This document shows, one piece after another, positions 18,455-27,507 of a stretch of DNA of 64,000 nucleotides. The position numbers were made by a program, and so were the translations under genes. The DNA comes from Ramlibacter montanisoli (GTDB taxonomy: Bacteria > Pseudomonadota > Gammaproteobacteria > Burkholderiales > Burkholderiaceae_C), in NCBI RefSeq assembly GCF_013087525.1, contig NZ_JABFCS010000001.1:1054001-1118000 (forward strand), written 5' to 3'. The stretch's first letter is position 1; each line of letters begins with the position of its first letter. The notes below the pieces were generated by a model that saw only the letters and a program-made list of their open reading frames with translations, made no database searches and was not told where the DNA came from.

Positions 18455-18523
18455 GGGGCCAGAACTCGGCTTTACAGGGGGCGGCGCTTAGAATGGGTTT
18501 CCATCTGTTAACACGGCGATGAC

Positions 18524-20700
18524 GTGAGTCTGAAAAAGCTGGGTCGGTACGAAGTGATCCGGGTCCTCGGCAAGGGTGCCATGGGCGTGGTTTACGAAGG
18601 CCGCGATCCCAACCTGGACCGGCGCGTCGCGATCAAGACGGTCAAGGTCGAGAACCTGTCCGAAGAGGCCGCGGCCGAATACGAGCACCGGTTCCGCACC
18701 GAGGCCCGCTCCGCCGCGCGCCTGCAGCACCCGAACATCGTCAGCGTCTACGACTCCGACCGCGACGCCGATGTCGCCTTCCTGGTGATGGAGTACATCC
18801 AGGGCGACGACCTCAAGCACCACCTCGACCGGGGCGTCCGCTACTCGCTCGAACAGTCGCTCAAGATCATCCGCGACCTGCTGTCCGCGCTCGACTACGC
18901 GCACAAGCAGGGCATCGTGCACCGCGACATCAAGCCGGCCAACCTGCTGATCGAGCCGGGCGGCCGCGTGAAGCTCACCGATTTCGGCGTCGCGCGCATC
19001 CAGGACTCGGGAGAGGCCACGCGCACGCAAGGCAGCATGGTCGGCACGCTGAAGTACATGGCGCCCGAGCAGGTGCAGGGCCAGAAGATCGACTCGCGCG
19101 CGGACCTGTTCTCCGCCGGCGTCGTGCTGTACCAGCTGCTCACCGACAAGCGCCCGTTCGACGGCGACAACGACTTCTCGATCATCCACCAGATCATCGG
19201 CCACAACCCGCCGATGCCGACCTCGGTCAACCCGAAGCTGCCGCCGGCGATCGATGCGGTGGTGTCCCGCGCGCTGGCCAAGACGCGCGAGGAACGCTTC
19301 GCGACCGCGCGCGATTTCGCGGTGGCGCTGCAGGCCGCGATCCGGCGCGCGGAGGACCAGACGGTGGTGCCGCCGCAGAACCCGAACAAGAAGGTGGAGC
19401 CGGCCGCATCGCGGCCGCTCACCGTGCCGGGCACGGTTCCCCGGGCGGCACGACGCCCTCGATCGGCGGCGCGACCTCGGTCACGCAGGAACTGGAGCTG
19501 GTGTACTGGAAGGACGTGAAGGACTCCAGCGACCCCGAGGAACTCCAGGGCTTCCTGGAGAAATTCCCGGCCGGCATCTATGCGGACCTGGCGCGCCGCC
19601 GCCTGCGCAAGCTCTCCGGCGGCGACCAGACCGTCCTGAGCCAGCCCGGCATGGGCACCGCCAGCGTGTTCGCCGCCACGCAGTTCCCGGACAACGAAGC
19701 CACGCGGATGCGCACCGATGTGTCGCGGCCCGCCGTCTCCATGGGCGGCCCTGCGGCGTCCGTGGGCGAGAACGGCACGGACCTGCGGCCCGCGAACTGG
19801 GTCGACGAGGAATACACCAAGACGATCTTCCAGCCGGCCGGCGCGAGCCTGCCGCTGGCGAGTCCCGCCGCTCCGGCCGGCGCGCCGGCAACGGCCCCGG
19901 TCGCGGCCGCAGCGATCGTCGCGCCCGCGGCAACAAGCGCGCCCGCGGTGGTCCCGACCGTGACCCAGCCGATCGTGGAAGCCGCGCAGCCCGTGCCGGT
20001 GCCGCCGCCCATCCAGCCCGCGCCCGCGCCGATGACGCGTGCCAAGGCCGTCGAGGCCGACGAGGACAGCGTGCCGCCGCAGCCCGCCAAGAAGAAGATT
20101 CCGGTGGCGGCGCTGGCCAGCGCGGGCTTGCTGGCCGTCGCCGGCCTGCTGGCGCTGGTGATGGGCCGCAGCACGCCGCCGCCCGAGGGCGCCACCGCGC
20201 CGGTCGCAACCACGGTCCCGGCAACGGGAAGGCCCGCGGCCGTGACGGCCCCCGCGGCCCCTCCGCCGGCACCGCCCGACCTCGCCGCGCCCGCAGTGAC
20301 AGCACCTCCGCCGCCGGTGACGGCTGCCGCGCCTGCCGCCAGCGCCCCGTCGGCGAAGGCGGCCGCCGCCGCCAGGAAGGCGGCCAGCCAGCCCACTTTG
20401 ACCGCCAAGGCCAGCGTCGCCCCGGAGCCCGCGCCGGCGCCGCGCGCCGCGGTGGTGACCGCCCCCGCGCGCGTCGACCCCGAGCCGGCCCCGGCGCGCC
20501 CGCTGCCGGCCCCGGTGACCGCCAGTGCGTCCGCCCTGCAGGCCGTCGACCAGTGCAAGGACAAGGTGTTCATCATGCGCGAGCTGTGCCTGGCGGAGAA
20601 CTGCGCCAAGGCCGGCACGCGCAACCATCCCCTGTGCATCCGCCACCGCGAAGAGGTGCGGGTGCGCGAGGAAGGCAAGATCCGCCAGGGCCCGCAGTAG
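18524..20700 (+). CDS. Membrane-anchored Ser/Thr protein kinase (PpkA/PknB-like), frame broken once
   Basis: Hanks-type kinase: glycine loop LGKGAMGVV, ATP lysine K38 (VAIK), catalytic HRD aspartate D135, DFG aspartate D153 and APEQ are all present. The frame breaks in a C4 run at 19439-19442; adding one C joins the kinase to a 400-residue tail and gives 725 residues. The tail has a low-complexity linker, one membrane helix near residue 527 (VAALASAGLLAVAGLLALVM) and a Pro/Ala-rich outer part ending in a cysteine-bearing segment. The GTG start follows a TAGAAT box. With the two preceding FHA genes it forms a phospho-signalling unit. Confidence 0.85.
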
Positions 20701-20712
20701 CGGGCCGCGCCG

Positions 20713-21261
20713 CTAGAGGATGTCGAACGCGTGCACGCCGAAGTGCCCGCGCGCGCGGTCGGCGAAGTAGCGCTCCAGCGTCTCCCTGACCGTGCGGAAG
20801 GCGATCTCCTCCCAGGGGATCTCGTCCTGCGTGAACAGGCGCGCCTCGATGGTCTCGAAGCCCGGGTCGAACACGTCGCTGAGCAGGCGCGCGCGGTAGA
20901 ACAGGTGCACCTGGCCCACGCGCGGCACGCTCAGCACGGTGAACAGGCCCTCCATCTCGATCTGCGCGCCGGCCTCCTCGTGGGTCTCGCGCGCGGCGCC
21001 TTCGGCGGTGCTCTCGCCCAGTTCCATGAAGCCGGCCGGCAGCGTCCACTTGCCCCAGCGCGGCTCGATGTTGCGCTTGCACAGCAGCACGCGCTCGCCG
21101 AGATAGGGCACGGTGCCCACCACGTTCAGCGGGTTCTCGTAGTGGATGGTGTCGCAGGCCGGGCAGACGGCGCGCTCGTGCGTGTCGCCGTCGTCGGGCA
21201 CGCGGTAGACCACGGCTGCGCCGCAATTGCGGCAGTGCTTGATGGGGCTGCGGATCGTCAC
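20713..21261 (-). CDS. Nudix hydrolase with N-terminal zinc ribbon
   Basis: The 182-residue protein has a zinc ribbon (CRNCG near residue 10 and CPAC near residue 34) followed by a Nudix domain whose box is complete: GFMELGESTAEGAARETHEEAG. This architecture resembles NADH pyrophosphatase NudC-like or ADP-ribose pyrophosphatases, which hydrolyse nucleoside diphosphates linked to another moiety. It is convergent with the kinase gene (12 bp between stops) and is separated from the TRAP transporter by a terminator, so it is probably its own unit. The substrate is not determined. Confidence 0.88.
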   Translation of the reverse strand: MTIRSPIKHCRNCGAAVVYRVPDDGDTHERAVCPACDTIHYENPLNVVGTVPYLGERVLLCKRNIEPRWGKWTLPAGFMELGESTAEGAARETHEEAGAQIEMEGLFTVLSVPRVGQVHLFYRARLLSDVFDPGFETIEARLFTQDEIPWEEIAFRTVRETLERYFADRARGHFGVHAFDIL

Positions 21262-21273
21262 GGCTGAAAGAAA

Positions 21274-21293
21274 AGGGCTCCCGAGGGAGCCCT
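21274..21293 (-). terminator. Terminator of the gentisate/TRAP operon
   Basis: Stem AGGGCTCCC/GGGAGCCCT around a two-base GA centre, with an A-rich left flank that gives a T-rich tail on the minus strand, 23 bp past the dctP stop. Confidence 0.7.
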
Positions 21294-21315
21294 GGTGCGG
21301 GGACCGGTGACGAGT

Positions 21316-22384
21316 TTAAGCCTTCTTCGCCGGGGCCGGGGCGGCCTTGCCGTGCTTCTCGATCAGGCCGCGCGCGGTGTCCAGCAGCTTTCTTGCCGTC
21401 GAAGTTGCGCTTGTTCATGTCCTCCACCCACTCCACTTCGACCAGGCGCGCCTTGCGCTTGAATTCCTGCGCGTCGGCGGCGGAGATGGTGTGGATGGTG
21501 TTCTTGCGGTCCACCGCGGACTTGCGGCCGATGCCGTCGTTGCCCTGCTGGACCTTGCCCAGCCAGGCCGAGGTGGCCAGGCCGGAGTTGGCGTCGATCA
21601 CCTTCTTCAGGTCGGGGGCCAGCGCGTTGTACTTCGCCTTGTTCATCGCCATCACGAAGGTGGTGGTGTAGAGGGCGCCGCCGGCGGGATCGAACTCGCT
21701 ATGGAATTTCGTCAGTTCGTGCACCTTCACCGAAGGCACCACTTCCCAGGGGATCACGCAGCCGTCGATGGTGCCCTTGGACAGCGCATCGGGGATCTGC
21801 GGCAGCGGCATGCCCACGGGCGTGGCGCCGAGGAAGCCGAGCATCTTGGTGATCTGGCGGGTGGGGCCGCGCACCTTCAGGCCGCGCAGGTCGTCGGCCG
21901 TCTTCACCAGCTTTTCCTTGGTGTGGAACATGCCGGGGCCGTGCACGTGCAGGGCCAGCACCTGGGTGTCCTTGAATTCATCGGGCGCGACCGTCTGGTA
22001 GTACTCCCAGTACGCCTTCGACGTGGCCTCGGCGTTGTTCATCATGAACGGCAGCTCGAACACCTCGATGCGCGGGAAGCGGCCGGCGGTGTTGCCGGGC
22101 AGGGTCCAGACGATGTCGACCACGCCGTCCTTGGCCTGGTCGTACAGCTGCACCGGCGTGCCACCGAGCTGCATCGCGGGGTAGCCCTCGAACTTGATGC
22201 GGCCGCCCGAATCCTTTTCCACCTTGTCCATCCATGCCTTGTGCATGGTGAGCCACACGTTGGACTGCGGTGCCATGAAGGTGTGGAACTTCAGGGTGAC
22301 GGCCTGCTGCGCGAGGCCGCTCAGGCCCGGCGCGCCGAGCGCCACCGCGGCGGTGGATTTCAGGAGGGTGCGTCGCTGGATCAT
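21316..22384 (-). CDS. TRAP transporter periplasmic binding protein (DctP family), frame broken once
   Basis: The protein starts MIQRRTLLKSTAAVALGAPG with a signal peptide and continues with the DctP fold (LKFHTFMAPQSNVW, GVVDIVWTLPGNTAGRFP, LRGLKVRGPTRQITKMLGFLGA). Near 21389-21391 there is one surplus T compared with the expected AAGAAGCTG codons; removing it yields the usual C-terminus and 355 residues. It is the extracytoplasmic binding component for the dctQM genes just upstream. Being last in an operon of 3-hydroxybenzoate/gentisate genes, it probably binds an aromatic acid. This is the only insertion-type error noted in the window. Confidence 0.85.
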
Positions 22385-22449
22385 TGTGAATCTCCGGATG
22401 GATGCATGAACTTAACTGCAGGCGTGCCCGTGTGCCACGGGGCTTTCCC

Positions 22450-23769
22450 TCAACGGATGAACCCCACCAGCCACAGCGGAATGATGGGGAAGAAGAGGAA
22501 CAGCAGCGTGCGCAGCACGTCGCTGACCAGGAAGGGCATGACCCCGCGGTAGGTCTCGCCCATCGGCACGTCGCGGGCGAGGCCGTTGACGATGTACACG
22601 TTCAGTCCCACCGGCGGCGCGATCAGGCCGAAGCCCACCGTCATCAGCACCATGATGCCGAACCAGATCGCCACCGACTCCTTGGGCATGCCGAAGTCCA
22701 GGCCCACGATGATCGGGAAGAAGATCGGGATGGTCAGCAGCAGCATGGACAGTTCGTCCATCACCGCGCCCAGCAGCACGTAGAACAGCAGGATCGCCAC
22801 CACCACCAGCACCGGCGACACGCCCCAGCTGCCCACCACGGCGGCGAGCTGGTTGGGCACCTGCGTCAGCGCGAGCGCCGAGTTCATCAGGTCGGCGCCG
22901 AGGAAGATCAGGAAGATCATGGCGGCGCTGACGGCCGTGCCGTAGAAGCACTCCTTGAACTTGTCCAGCGTCATCTCGCCTTTGGCCAGGGCCGTGAGGA
23001 AGGTGGTGGCCGCGCCGACGGCCGCGCCCTCGGTGGGCGTGAACAGGCCGCCGTAGATGCCGCCGAACACCAGCGCGAAGATGATGGCGATGGGTGCCAC
23101 GCCCAGCACCGCGCGCAGCGTCATCGGCGGCGGCGCGTCCTCCACGTCCGGCGCGTGGCCCGGCACCAGCCGCACGTAGATCGCCACCGCGATCATGTAG
23201 CCGACCATCGCGATGATGCCGGGGATCACCGCGGCGGCGAACAGCTTGCTGATGTTCTGCTCGGTCAGGATGGCGTAGATCACCAGCACGATCGAGGGCG
23301 GCAGCTGGATGCCCAGCGTGCCGCCGGCGGCGAGCGTGCCGGTGGCGATGCGCCCCGAATAGCCGTGGCGGCGCATCTCGGGCAAGGCCACGCTGGTGAT
23401 GGTGGCGGCGGTCGCCACCGAGGACCCGCTGATGGCGCCGAAGGCGGCGCAGGCCAGCAGCGAGGCCATCGCCAGCCCGCCCTTGAAGCGGCCCATCACG
23501 GCCGCCGCGAACTCGAACAGCGACTTGCTGATGCCGCCCTTGGTGGCGAAGTGCCCCATCAGGATGAACAGCGGGATCACCGACAGGTCGTAGCTGGCGA
23601 AGCGGGCGAAGGCCTGCGTGTTCAGGAAGTTGGAGTAGGGCAGCCAGCCGGTCTGCGCCAGGTAGCCGATGGTGCCGGCCGCGAACATGCTGGCGGCGAT
23701 CGGGATGCGCACCGCCATCAGCAGCAGCATGGAGCCGAAGATCAGCGCCGTGAGCGCCAGCGGGCTCAT
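22450..23769 (-). CDS. TRAP transporter large permease (DctM family)
   Basis: A 439-residue inner-membrane protein with about 12 helices (LALTALIFGSMLLLMAVRIPIA at the start, LAAGGTLGIQLPPSIVLVIYA and MVLMTVGFGLIAPPVGLNVY further on), the conserved DctM signatures. It forms the sodium-driven channel of a TRAP system with DctQ. Its ATG overlaps the dctQ stop (ATGA), and dctP follows 65 bp later. Located in the gentisate operon, so the likely cargo is an aromatic acid such as 3-hydroxybenzoate; that is inference from context. Confidence 0.93.
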   Translation of the reverse strand: MSPLALTALIFGSMLLLMAVRIPIAASMFAAGTIGYLAQTGWLPYSNFLNTQAFARFASYDLSVIPLFILMGHFATKGGISKSLFEFAAAVMGRFKGGLAMASLLACAAFGAISGSSVATAATITSVALPEMRRHGYSGRIATGTLAAGGTLGIQLPPSIVLVIYAILTEQNISKLFAAAVIPGIIAMVGYMIAVAIYVRLVPGHAPDVEDAPPPMTLRAVLGVAPIAIIFALVFGGIYGGLFTPTEGAAVGAATTFLTALAKGEMTLDKFKECFYGTAVSAAMIFLIFLGADLMNSALALTQVPNQLAAVVGSWGVSPVLVVVAILLFYVLLGAVMDELSMLLLTIPIFFPIIVGLDFGMPKESVAIWFGIMVLMTVGFGLIAPPVGLNVYIVNGLARDVPMGETYRGVMPFLVSDVLRTLLFLFFPIIPLWLVGFIR

Positions 23770-24260
23770 ATCGCCCCCTCCCCGGCGGCGTCCTCGGGCA
23801 CGGTGAAGCCGAACACCGCCTGGTGCAGCGCGATCAGCCCGGCCAGCACGAAGGCCGGCACCATGAAGGCGAACACGATCCACTCGGGGAAGCCCATGAT
23901 CTGGGTCTCGGAGCCGGAGGAATGGCTGTTGAGGCCGCCCAGCGTGGAGCGCCAGGCGAGCAGGCCGAAGATCAGCGCGATCACGAAGGCGCCGAGCCGG
24001 TCCATGCCGGCCTGCGCGCGCGCGCTGGCGCGGGCGGTGAAGAAGTCCACGATGATGTTGCCGCGCCGCGCCTGGCAGATCGGCATGAACATCGCGATCG
24101 CCGCGCCGGCCGCGACTCCCGTGAGCTCGAAGGCGCCGACGATGGAGACGCCGACGGTGTTGCGGCCGATCAGGCTGCCGCAGGTCATCAGGGTGATGCC
24201 GGTCAGCAGGACGCCGGCCAGGATGGCGCAGAACTTCGCCAGGGCTTCCAGTGCGCGCAA
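23766..24260 (-). CDS. TRAP transporter small permease (DctQ family)
   Basis: A 164-residue protein with four predicted membrane helices (AKFCAILAGVLLTGITLMTCGS, AFELTGVAAGAAIAMFM, AFVIALIFGLLAWRS, WIVFAFMVPAFVLAGLIAL), matching DctQ. No ATG is suitably placed; a TTG at 24260 with an AGAGGAG ribosome site a few bases upstream gives a start right before the first helix and is preferred to an earlier start that adds an Arg-rich segment. Partner of the overlapping DctM. Confidence 0.82.
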   Translation of the reverse strand: MRALEALAKFCAILAGVLLTGITLMTCGSLIGRNTVGVSIVGAFELTGVAAGAAIAMFMPICQARRGNIIVDFFTARASARAQAGMDRLGAFVIALIFGLLAWRSTLGGLNSHSSGSETQIMGFPEWIVFAFMVPAFVLAGLIALHQAVFGFTVPEDAAGEGAI

Positions 24261-24399
24261 ACGCTGCTCCTCTTTGTTGTGATCGATTCTTGGGCGGGCG
24301 TGGCCGCCGGCCCGGCGGTGCCTCCGCGGGGCTGCGCGATTATCCGGCAAGGCGGCCGCGTCCCCCGCGTCCCCCGCGGGCCGCGCGCCGCCGGCGGCT

Positions 24400-25101
24400 T
24401 CAGGCCGCCTGGATCTTCACCGAGATCTCGGTCAGGCCCTTGACGCCGCCGACCAGCGTGTCGCCCGCCACCACGGCCGCCACGCCTTCGGGCGTGCCCG
24501 TGTAGACCAGGTCGCCGGGCTGCAGCTCCCAGGCGGCGGACACGTGCTCGATGATCTCGCCGATGTTCCAGATCAGCTTGGACACGTCGCTGCGCTGGCG
24601 GTCCTTGCCGTTCACCTGCAGCCAGATCTCGGCCTTCTCGATGTCGCCGGCCTGCGCGGCGGGCGTGATCGGGCCGATCGGCGCGGAGAAGTCGAAGCCC
24701 TTGCCGATGCACCAGGGGCGGCCCTGCTTCTTCATCTCGCCCTGCAGGTCGCGGCGGGTCATGTCCAGGCCCACGGCGTAGCCGAAGATGTGCTTCTTCG
24801 CGTCGGCGGCCTTGATGTTCTTGCCGCCGGTGCCGATGCAGGCCACCAGCTCGATCTCGTGGTGCAGGTCCCTGGTGAGGCTGGGGTAGGGGATGGTCGC
24901 GGTCTTGCCCGCTTCCACCACCACGGCGGCGTCGCCCGGCTTCAGGAAGAAGAAGGGCGCCTCGCGGCCGGTGAAGCCCATCTCCTTGGCGTGTTCGACG
25001 TAGTTGCGGCCCACGCAGTAGATGCGGCGGACCGGGAAGCGCTCGGAGCGGCCGACGACAGGCACGCTGACGGTCGGCGCGGGGTTGAAGACGTAGCTCA
25101 T
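24400..25101 (-). CDS. nagK: Fumarylpyruvate hydrolase (fumarylacetoacetate hydrolase family)
   Basis: Last step of the gentisate pathway: hydrolysis of fumarylpyruvate to fumarate and pyruvate. The 233-residue protein has the FAH-fold metal motifs: RIYCVGRNYVEHAKEMG at the N-terminus, FFLKPGDA, HHEIELV with the two metal-binding glutamates near residue 80, and GDLVYTGTPEGV near the C-terminus. The length matches NagK-type enzymes rather than two-domain FAH. Its ATG overlaps the stop of gentisate dioxygenase. Direct hydrolysis of maleylpyruvate is an alternative, but a maleylpyruvate isomerase-like gene exists at 34696. Confidence 0.85.
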   Translation of the reverse strand: MSYVFNPAPTVSVPVVGRSERFPVRRIYCVGRNYVEHAKEMGFTGREAPFFFLKPGDAAVVVEAGKTATIPYPSLTRDLHHEIELVACIGTGGKNIKAADAKKHIFGYAVGLDMTRRDLQGEMKKQGRPWCIGKGFDFSAPIGPITPAAQAGDIEKAEIWLQVNGKDRQRSDVSKLIWNIGEIIEHVSAAWELQPGDLVYTGTPEGVAAVVAGDTLVGGVKGLTEISVKIQAA

Positions 25102-26153
25102 GACAACCTTTCTTCGTTGTGGATGCCCAGCGCCTGGTGGACGGGGCGGTCGGAAAAACTGAACAGGACGCAGCCCTTGCTGCTGGAGAGGCGGGCAGTG
25201 TGCCATGAGGGCACCACGAAATGATCGCGCGGGCCGAAGGCGTGGCGGGTCTCGGTCTCGCCGCTGGTGATGACGACTTCGCCCTCGCCCTCGACCACGC
25301 TGTAGACCGCGCCATCGGTCTGGCGCCAGCCCTTGCCGTCGAAGCCCGCCGGCAGCTTCTGCAGGAAGGTGCCGATGGTGGGCATGGTCCAGCCGCCGGT
25401 GAGCGGGTTCACGTAGCGCAGCTTGACGCCGTCCCAGGCGTCGATGGGTGTGTTGCGTTCCAGCTGCTCGAGCGCCTCGCGGCTGCGGGCGTAGGGATAG
25501 CTGAAGATCGGAGAGGTCTTGCCGTAGGGCGCGTCGCTCGTCACGGGCGCCATGTTGTGCCCGTAGCGGGCGAAGCTCGTGCCTTCGCCGCGCGTGACCT
25601 TCTGCGACTTGCTGGCGTCGTTCTGTGCGAAGCCGGCGTCGAAGAAGCGGATCATCGGGATGTCCAGGCCGTCGAGCCACACCACCGGGCCCTGCGCTTC
25701 GTGGCCGTGGTCGTGCCAGGTCCAGCTCGGCGTGATGATGAAGTCGCCCGGATGCATGGTGGTGCGCTCGCCATCGACCGCCGTGTAGGCACCGGAGCCC
25801 TCGACGATGAAGCGCAGCGCGCTCTGCGTGTGCCGGTGGCTGGGTGCCACTTCGCCGGGCAGGATCAGCTGCAGGCCCGCGTAGAGCGACTGCGTGACGG
25901 CCGACTGTCCGCGCAGGGCCGGGTTCTCCAGGATCAGCACGCGGCGCACCGCCTCCTCGGCGGTGATCGCCTCGCCGGCGCGCATCAGGAAGGGACGGAC
26001 ATCGTCGTACTTCCAGAACGCCGGCACGCAGGGCGTGCGCGGCTGCGGCGGCACCAGCGCGTGCAGCACCTCCCACAGCGGCGTGAGGTTGTGCGGGTCC
26101 ATGTCGCGGTACAGCTGCTGGCGCAGCTGCGCGGTGGGGTGGGGTGCGTTCAT
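25098..26153 (-). CDS. Gentisate 1,2-dioxygenase
   Basis: A 351-residue bicupin that opens the ring of gentisate to maleylpyruvate with Fe(II). The N-terminal cupin shows PSHRHTQSALRFIVEG and MHPGDFIITPSWTWHDHGH, supplying the HxH and later histidine iron ligands; a second cupin follows near AVYSVVEGEGEVVITSG. Sequence pattern and length fit NagI/GtdA enzymes. It lies between an FAD-dependent oxidoreductase gene and the FAH-family hydrolase gene and overlaps the latter, so ring cleavage and hydrolysis are co-translated. Confidence 0.93.
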   Translation of the reverse strand: MNAPHPTAQLRQQLYRDMDPHNLTPLWEVLHALVPPQPRTPCVPAFWKYDDVRPFLMRAGEAITAEEAVRRVLILENPALRGQSAVTQSLYAGLQLILPGEVAPSHRHTQSALRFIVEGSGAYTAVDGERTTMHPGDFIITPSWTWHDHGHEAQGPVVWLDGLDIPMIRFFDAGFAQNDASKSQKVTRGEGTSFARYGHNMAPVTSDAPYGKTSPIFSYPYARSREALEQLERNTPIDAWDGVKLRYVNPLTGGWTMPTIGTFLQKLPAGFDGKGWRQTDGAVYSVVEGEGEVVITSGETETRHAFGPRDHFVVPSWHTARLSSSKGCVLFSFSDRPVHQALGIHNEERLS

Positions 26154-26163
26154 GCGTTTTCCT

Positions 26164-27507
26164 TCACCAGGTGCGGCCCAGCCAGGCGCCGTCGCGTTCG
26201 AGCCGCGTCTGCAGGGCGGCGGTGTCCACGGCCGCGGCGGTGCCCTTGGCCTGCAGCGCCAGGTCGGCCGCCGTGCCGACGGCCTGGCCCATGACGAAGC
26301 AGGCGCCGGTCACGCGCGCGGCCGATTGCGCTTCATGCGACATCGAGGCGCAGCGGCCGGCGACCCACACGTTGTCCAGTCCCTGCGGCACCGTCATGCG
26401 ATAGGGCAGGTGGTTGAAGCCGCGCGATTCGGGGATCTTCGGCCAGCGGAATTCCACGTCGCCCTTGAGGTGCAGCTCCAGCGGCCAGCCGTTGACGCCG
26501 ATGGTGTCCTCGAAGCTGGCGCATTCCAGCACGTCGGCCTCGGTCAGCTGCGCGATGCCGCGCACGCGCCGCGTCTCGCGGATGCCGACCTGCGGCGCGA
26601 TGTCCACGATGTAGCTGCTCTCGAAGCCGGGCACCTCGCGCAGGAAGCCGGCGACCTCGGCGATCTGCCGCCGGCCCAGCACTTCCGCATCGCTCAGGTC
26701 GCGCGCGTCGGTGCCGTTCATGGCATTGCCTTCGCGGTTGGCCAGCTGCGTGAGGTTGACGCGCCACTCGATGCCGCTCTTCTGCGGCCGCACGATCGGC
26801 GTCTTGCGCGGGAACTTGTAGCGGCCCGCGGCCTCCGCCTCCAGCATCAGCTTCGGGATCACTTCCCAGGCCTTGCCCGCGCGTTCCGGGTTGATGCCGT
26901 TCAGGCGGAACATGGTCGATGGATAGAGCATGTTGCCCGCGCCGTCGCCTAGCTCGTAGGGCGCGCCGGCCCAGGCGGCCAGGTCGCCGTCGCCGGACGC
27001 GTCGATGAAGGCCTGGCCGAGGACGGCGAAGCGCCCGGACTTGGTTTCCACCAGCAGGGCCTGCACTCGCCACGGGCCGTCCATCACGACGCCGGCGGCC
27101 AGCGCATGGAACAGGATCTCGACACCGGAGGACAGCAGCAGCTCGTCGGCCGCGATCTTGTAGGCCGCGGTGTCGTAGGCCTGCGCGACGGTCTTGCCGA
27201 ACAGGCCGTGCGGCTGGTTCAGGCCGCCCAGCCGGTCTATGCGTTGCAGCAGGTCGTCGGCCACCCCGTGGACCACCTGGCGGATCTCGCCGTGCACGTT
27301 GGCATGCAGGCCGCAGAAGTTGGTGACGCCGGCGGCGGTGCCCATGCCGCCGAGGAAGCCGTAGCGTTCCACCAGCAGGGTCTTGCGGCCGGCGCGCGCG
27401 GCCACCACCGCGGCGGCCATGCCGGCCGGCCCGCCGCCCAGCACCACGACTTCGTATTCGCCCCAGACCGGCGTCTGCCGGGCGGGCTCGCTGAGGGTTC
27501 TTTGCAT
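26164..27507 (-). CDS. FAD-dependent oxidoreductase of unknown role (FAD_oxidored family)
   Basis: A 447-residue flavoprotein with an N-terminal dinucleotide-binding motif VVVLGGGPAGMAAAVVAARAG (about residues 20-40) and a second FAD motif FIDASGDGDLAAWAG; the C-terminus has WVAGRCASMSHEAQSAARV. This fits the FAD_oxidored (PF12831-like) family, whose substrates are mostly unknown. It shares one base (TGATG) with the 3-hydroxybenzoate hydroxylase-like gene and is followed by gentisate dioxygenase, so it probably acts in the same catabolic route. It is not a known step of the gentisate pathway. Confidence 0.8.
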   Translation of the reverse strand: MQRTLSEPARQTPVWGEYEVVVLGGGPAGMAAAVVAARAGRKTLLVERYGFLGGMGTAAGVTNFCGLHANVHGEIRQVVHGVADDLLQRIDRLGGLNQPHGLFGKTVAQAYDTAAYKIAADELLLSSGVEILFHALAAGVVMDGPWRVQALLVETKSGRFAVLGQAFIDASGDGDLAAWAGAPYELGDGAGNMLYPSTMFRLNGINPERAGKAWEVIPKLMLEAEAAGRYKFPRKTPIVRPQKSGIEWRVNLTQLANREGNAMNGTDARDLSDAEVLGRRQIAEVAGFLREVPGFESSYIVDIAPQVGIRETRRVRGIAQLTEADVLECASFEDTIGVNGWPLELHLKGDVEFRWPKIPESRGFNHLPYRMTVPQGLDNVWVAGRCASMSHEAQSAARVTGACFVMGQAVGTAADLALQAKGTAAAVDTAALQTRLERDGAWLGRTW

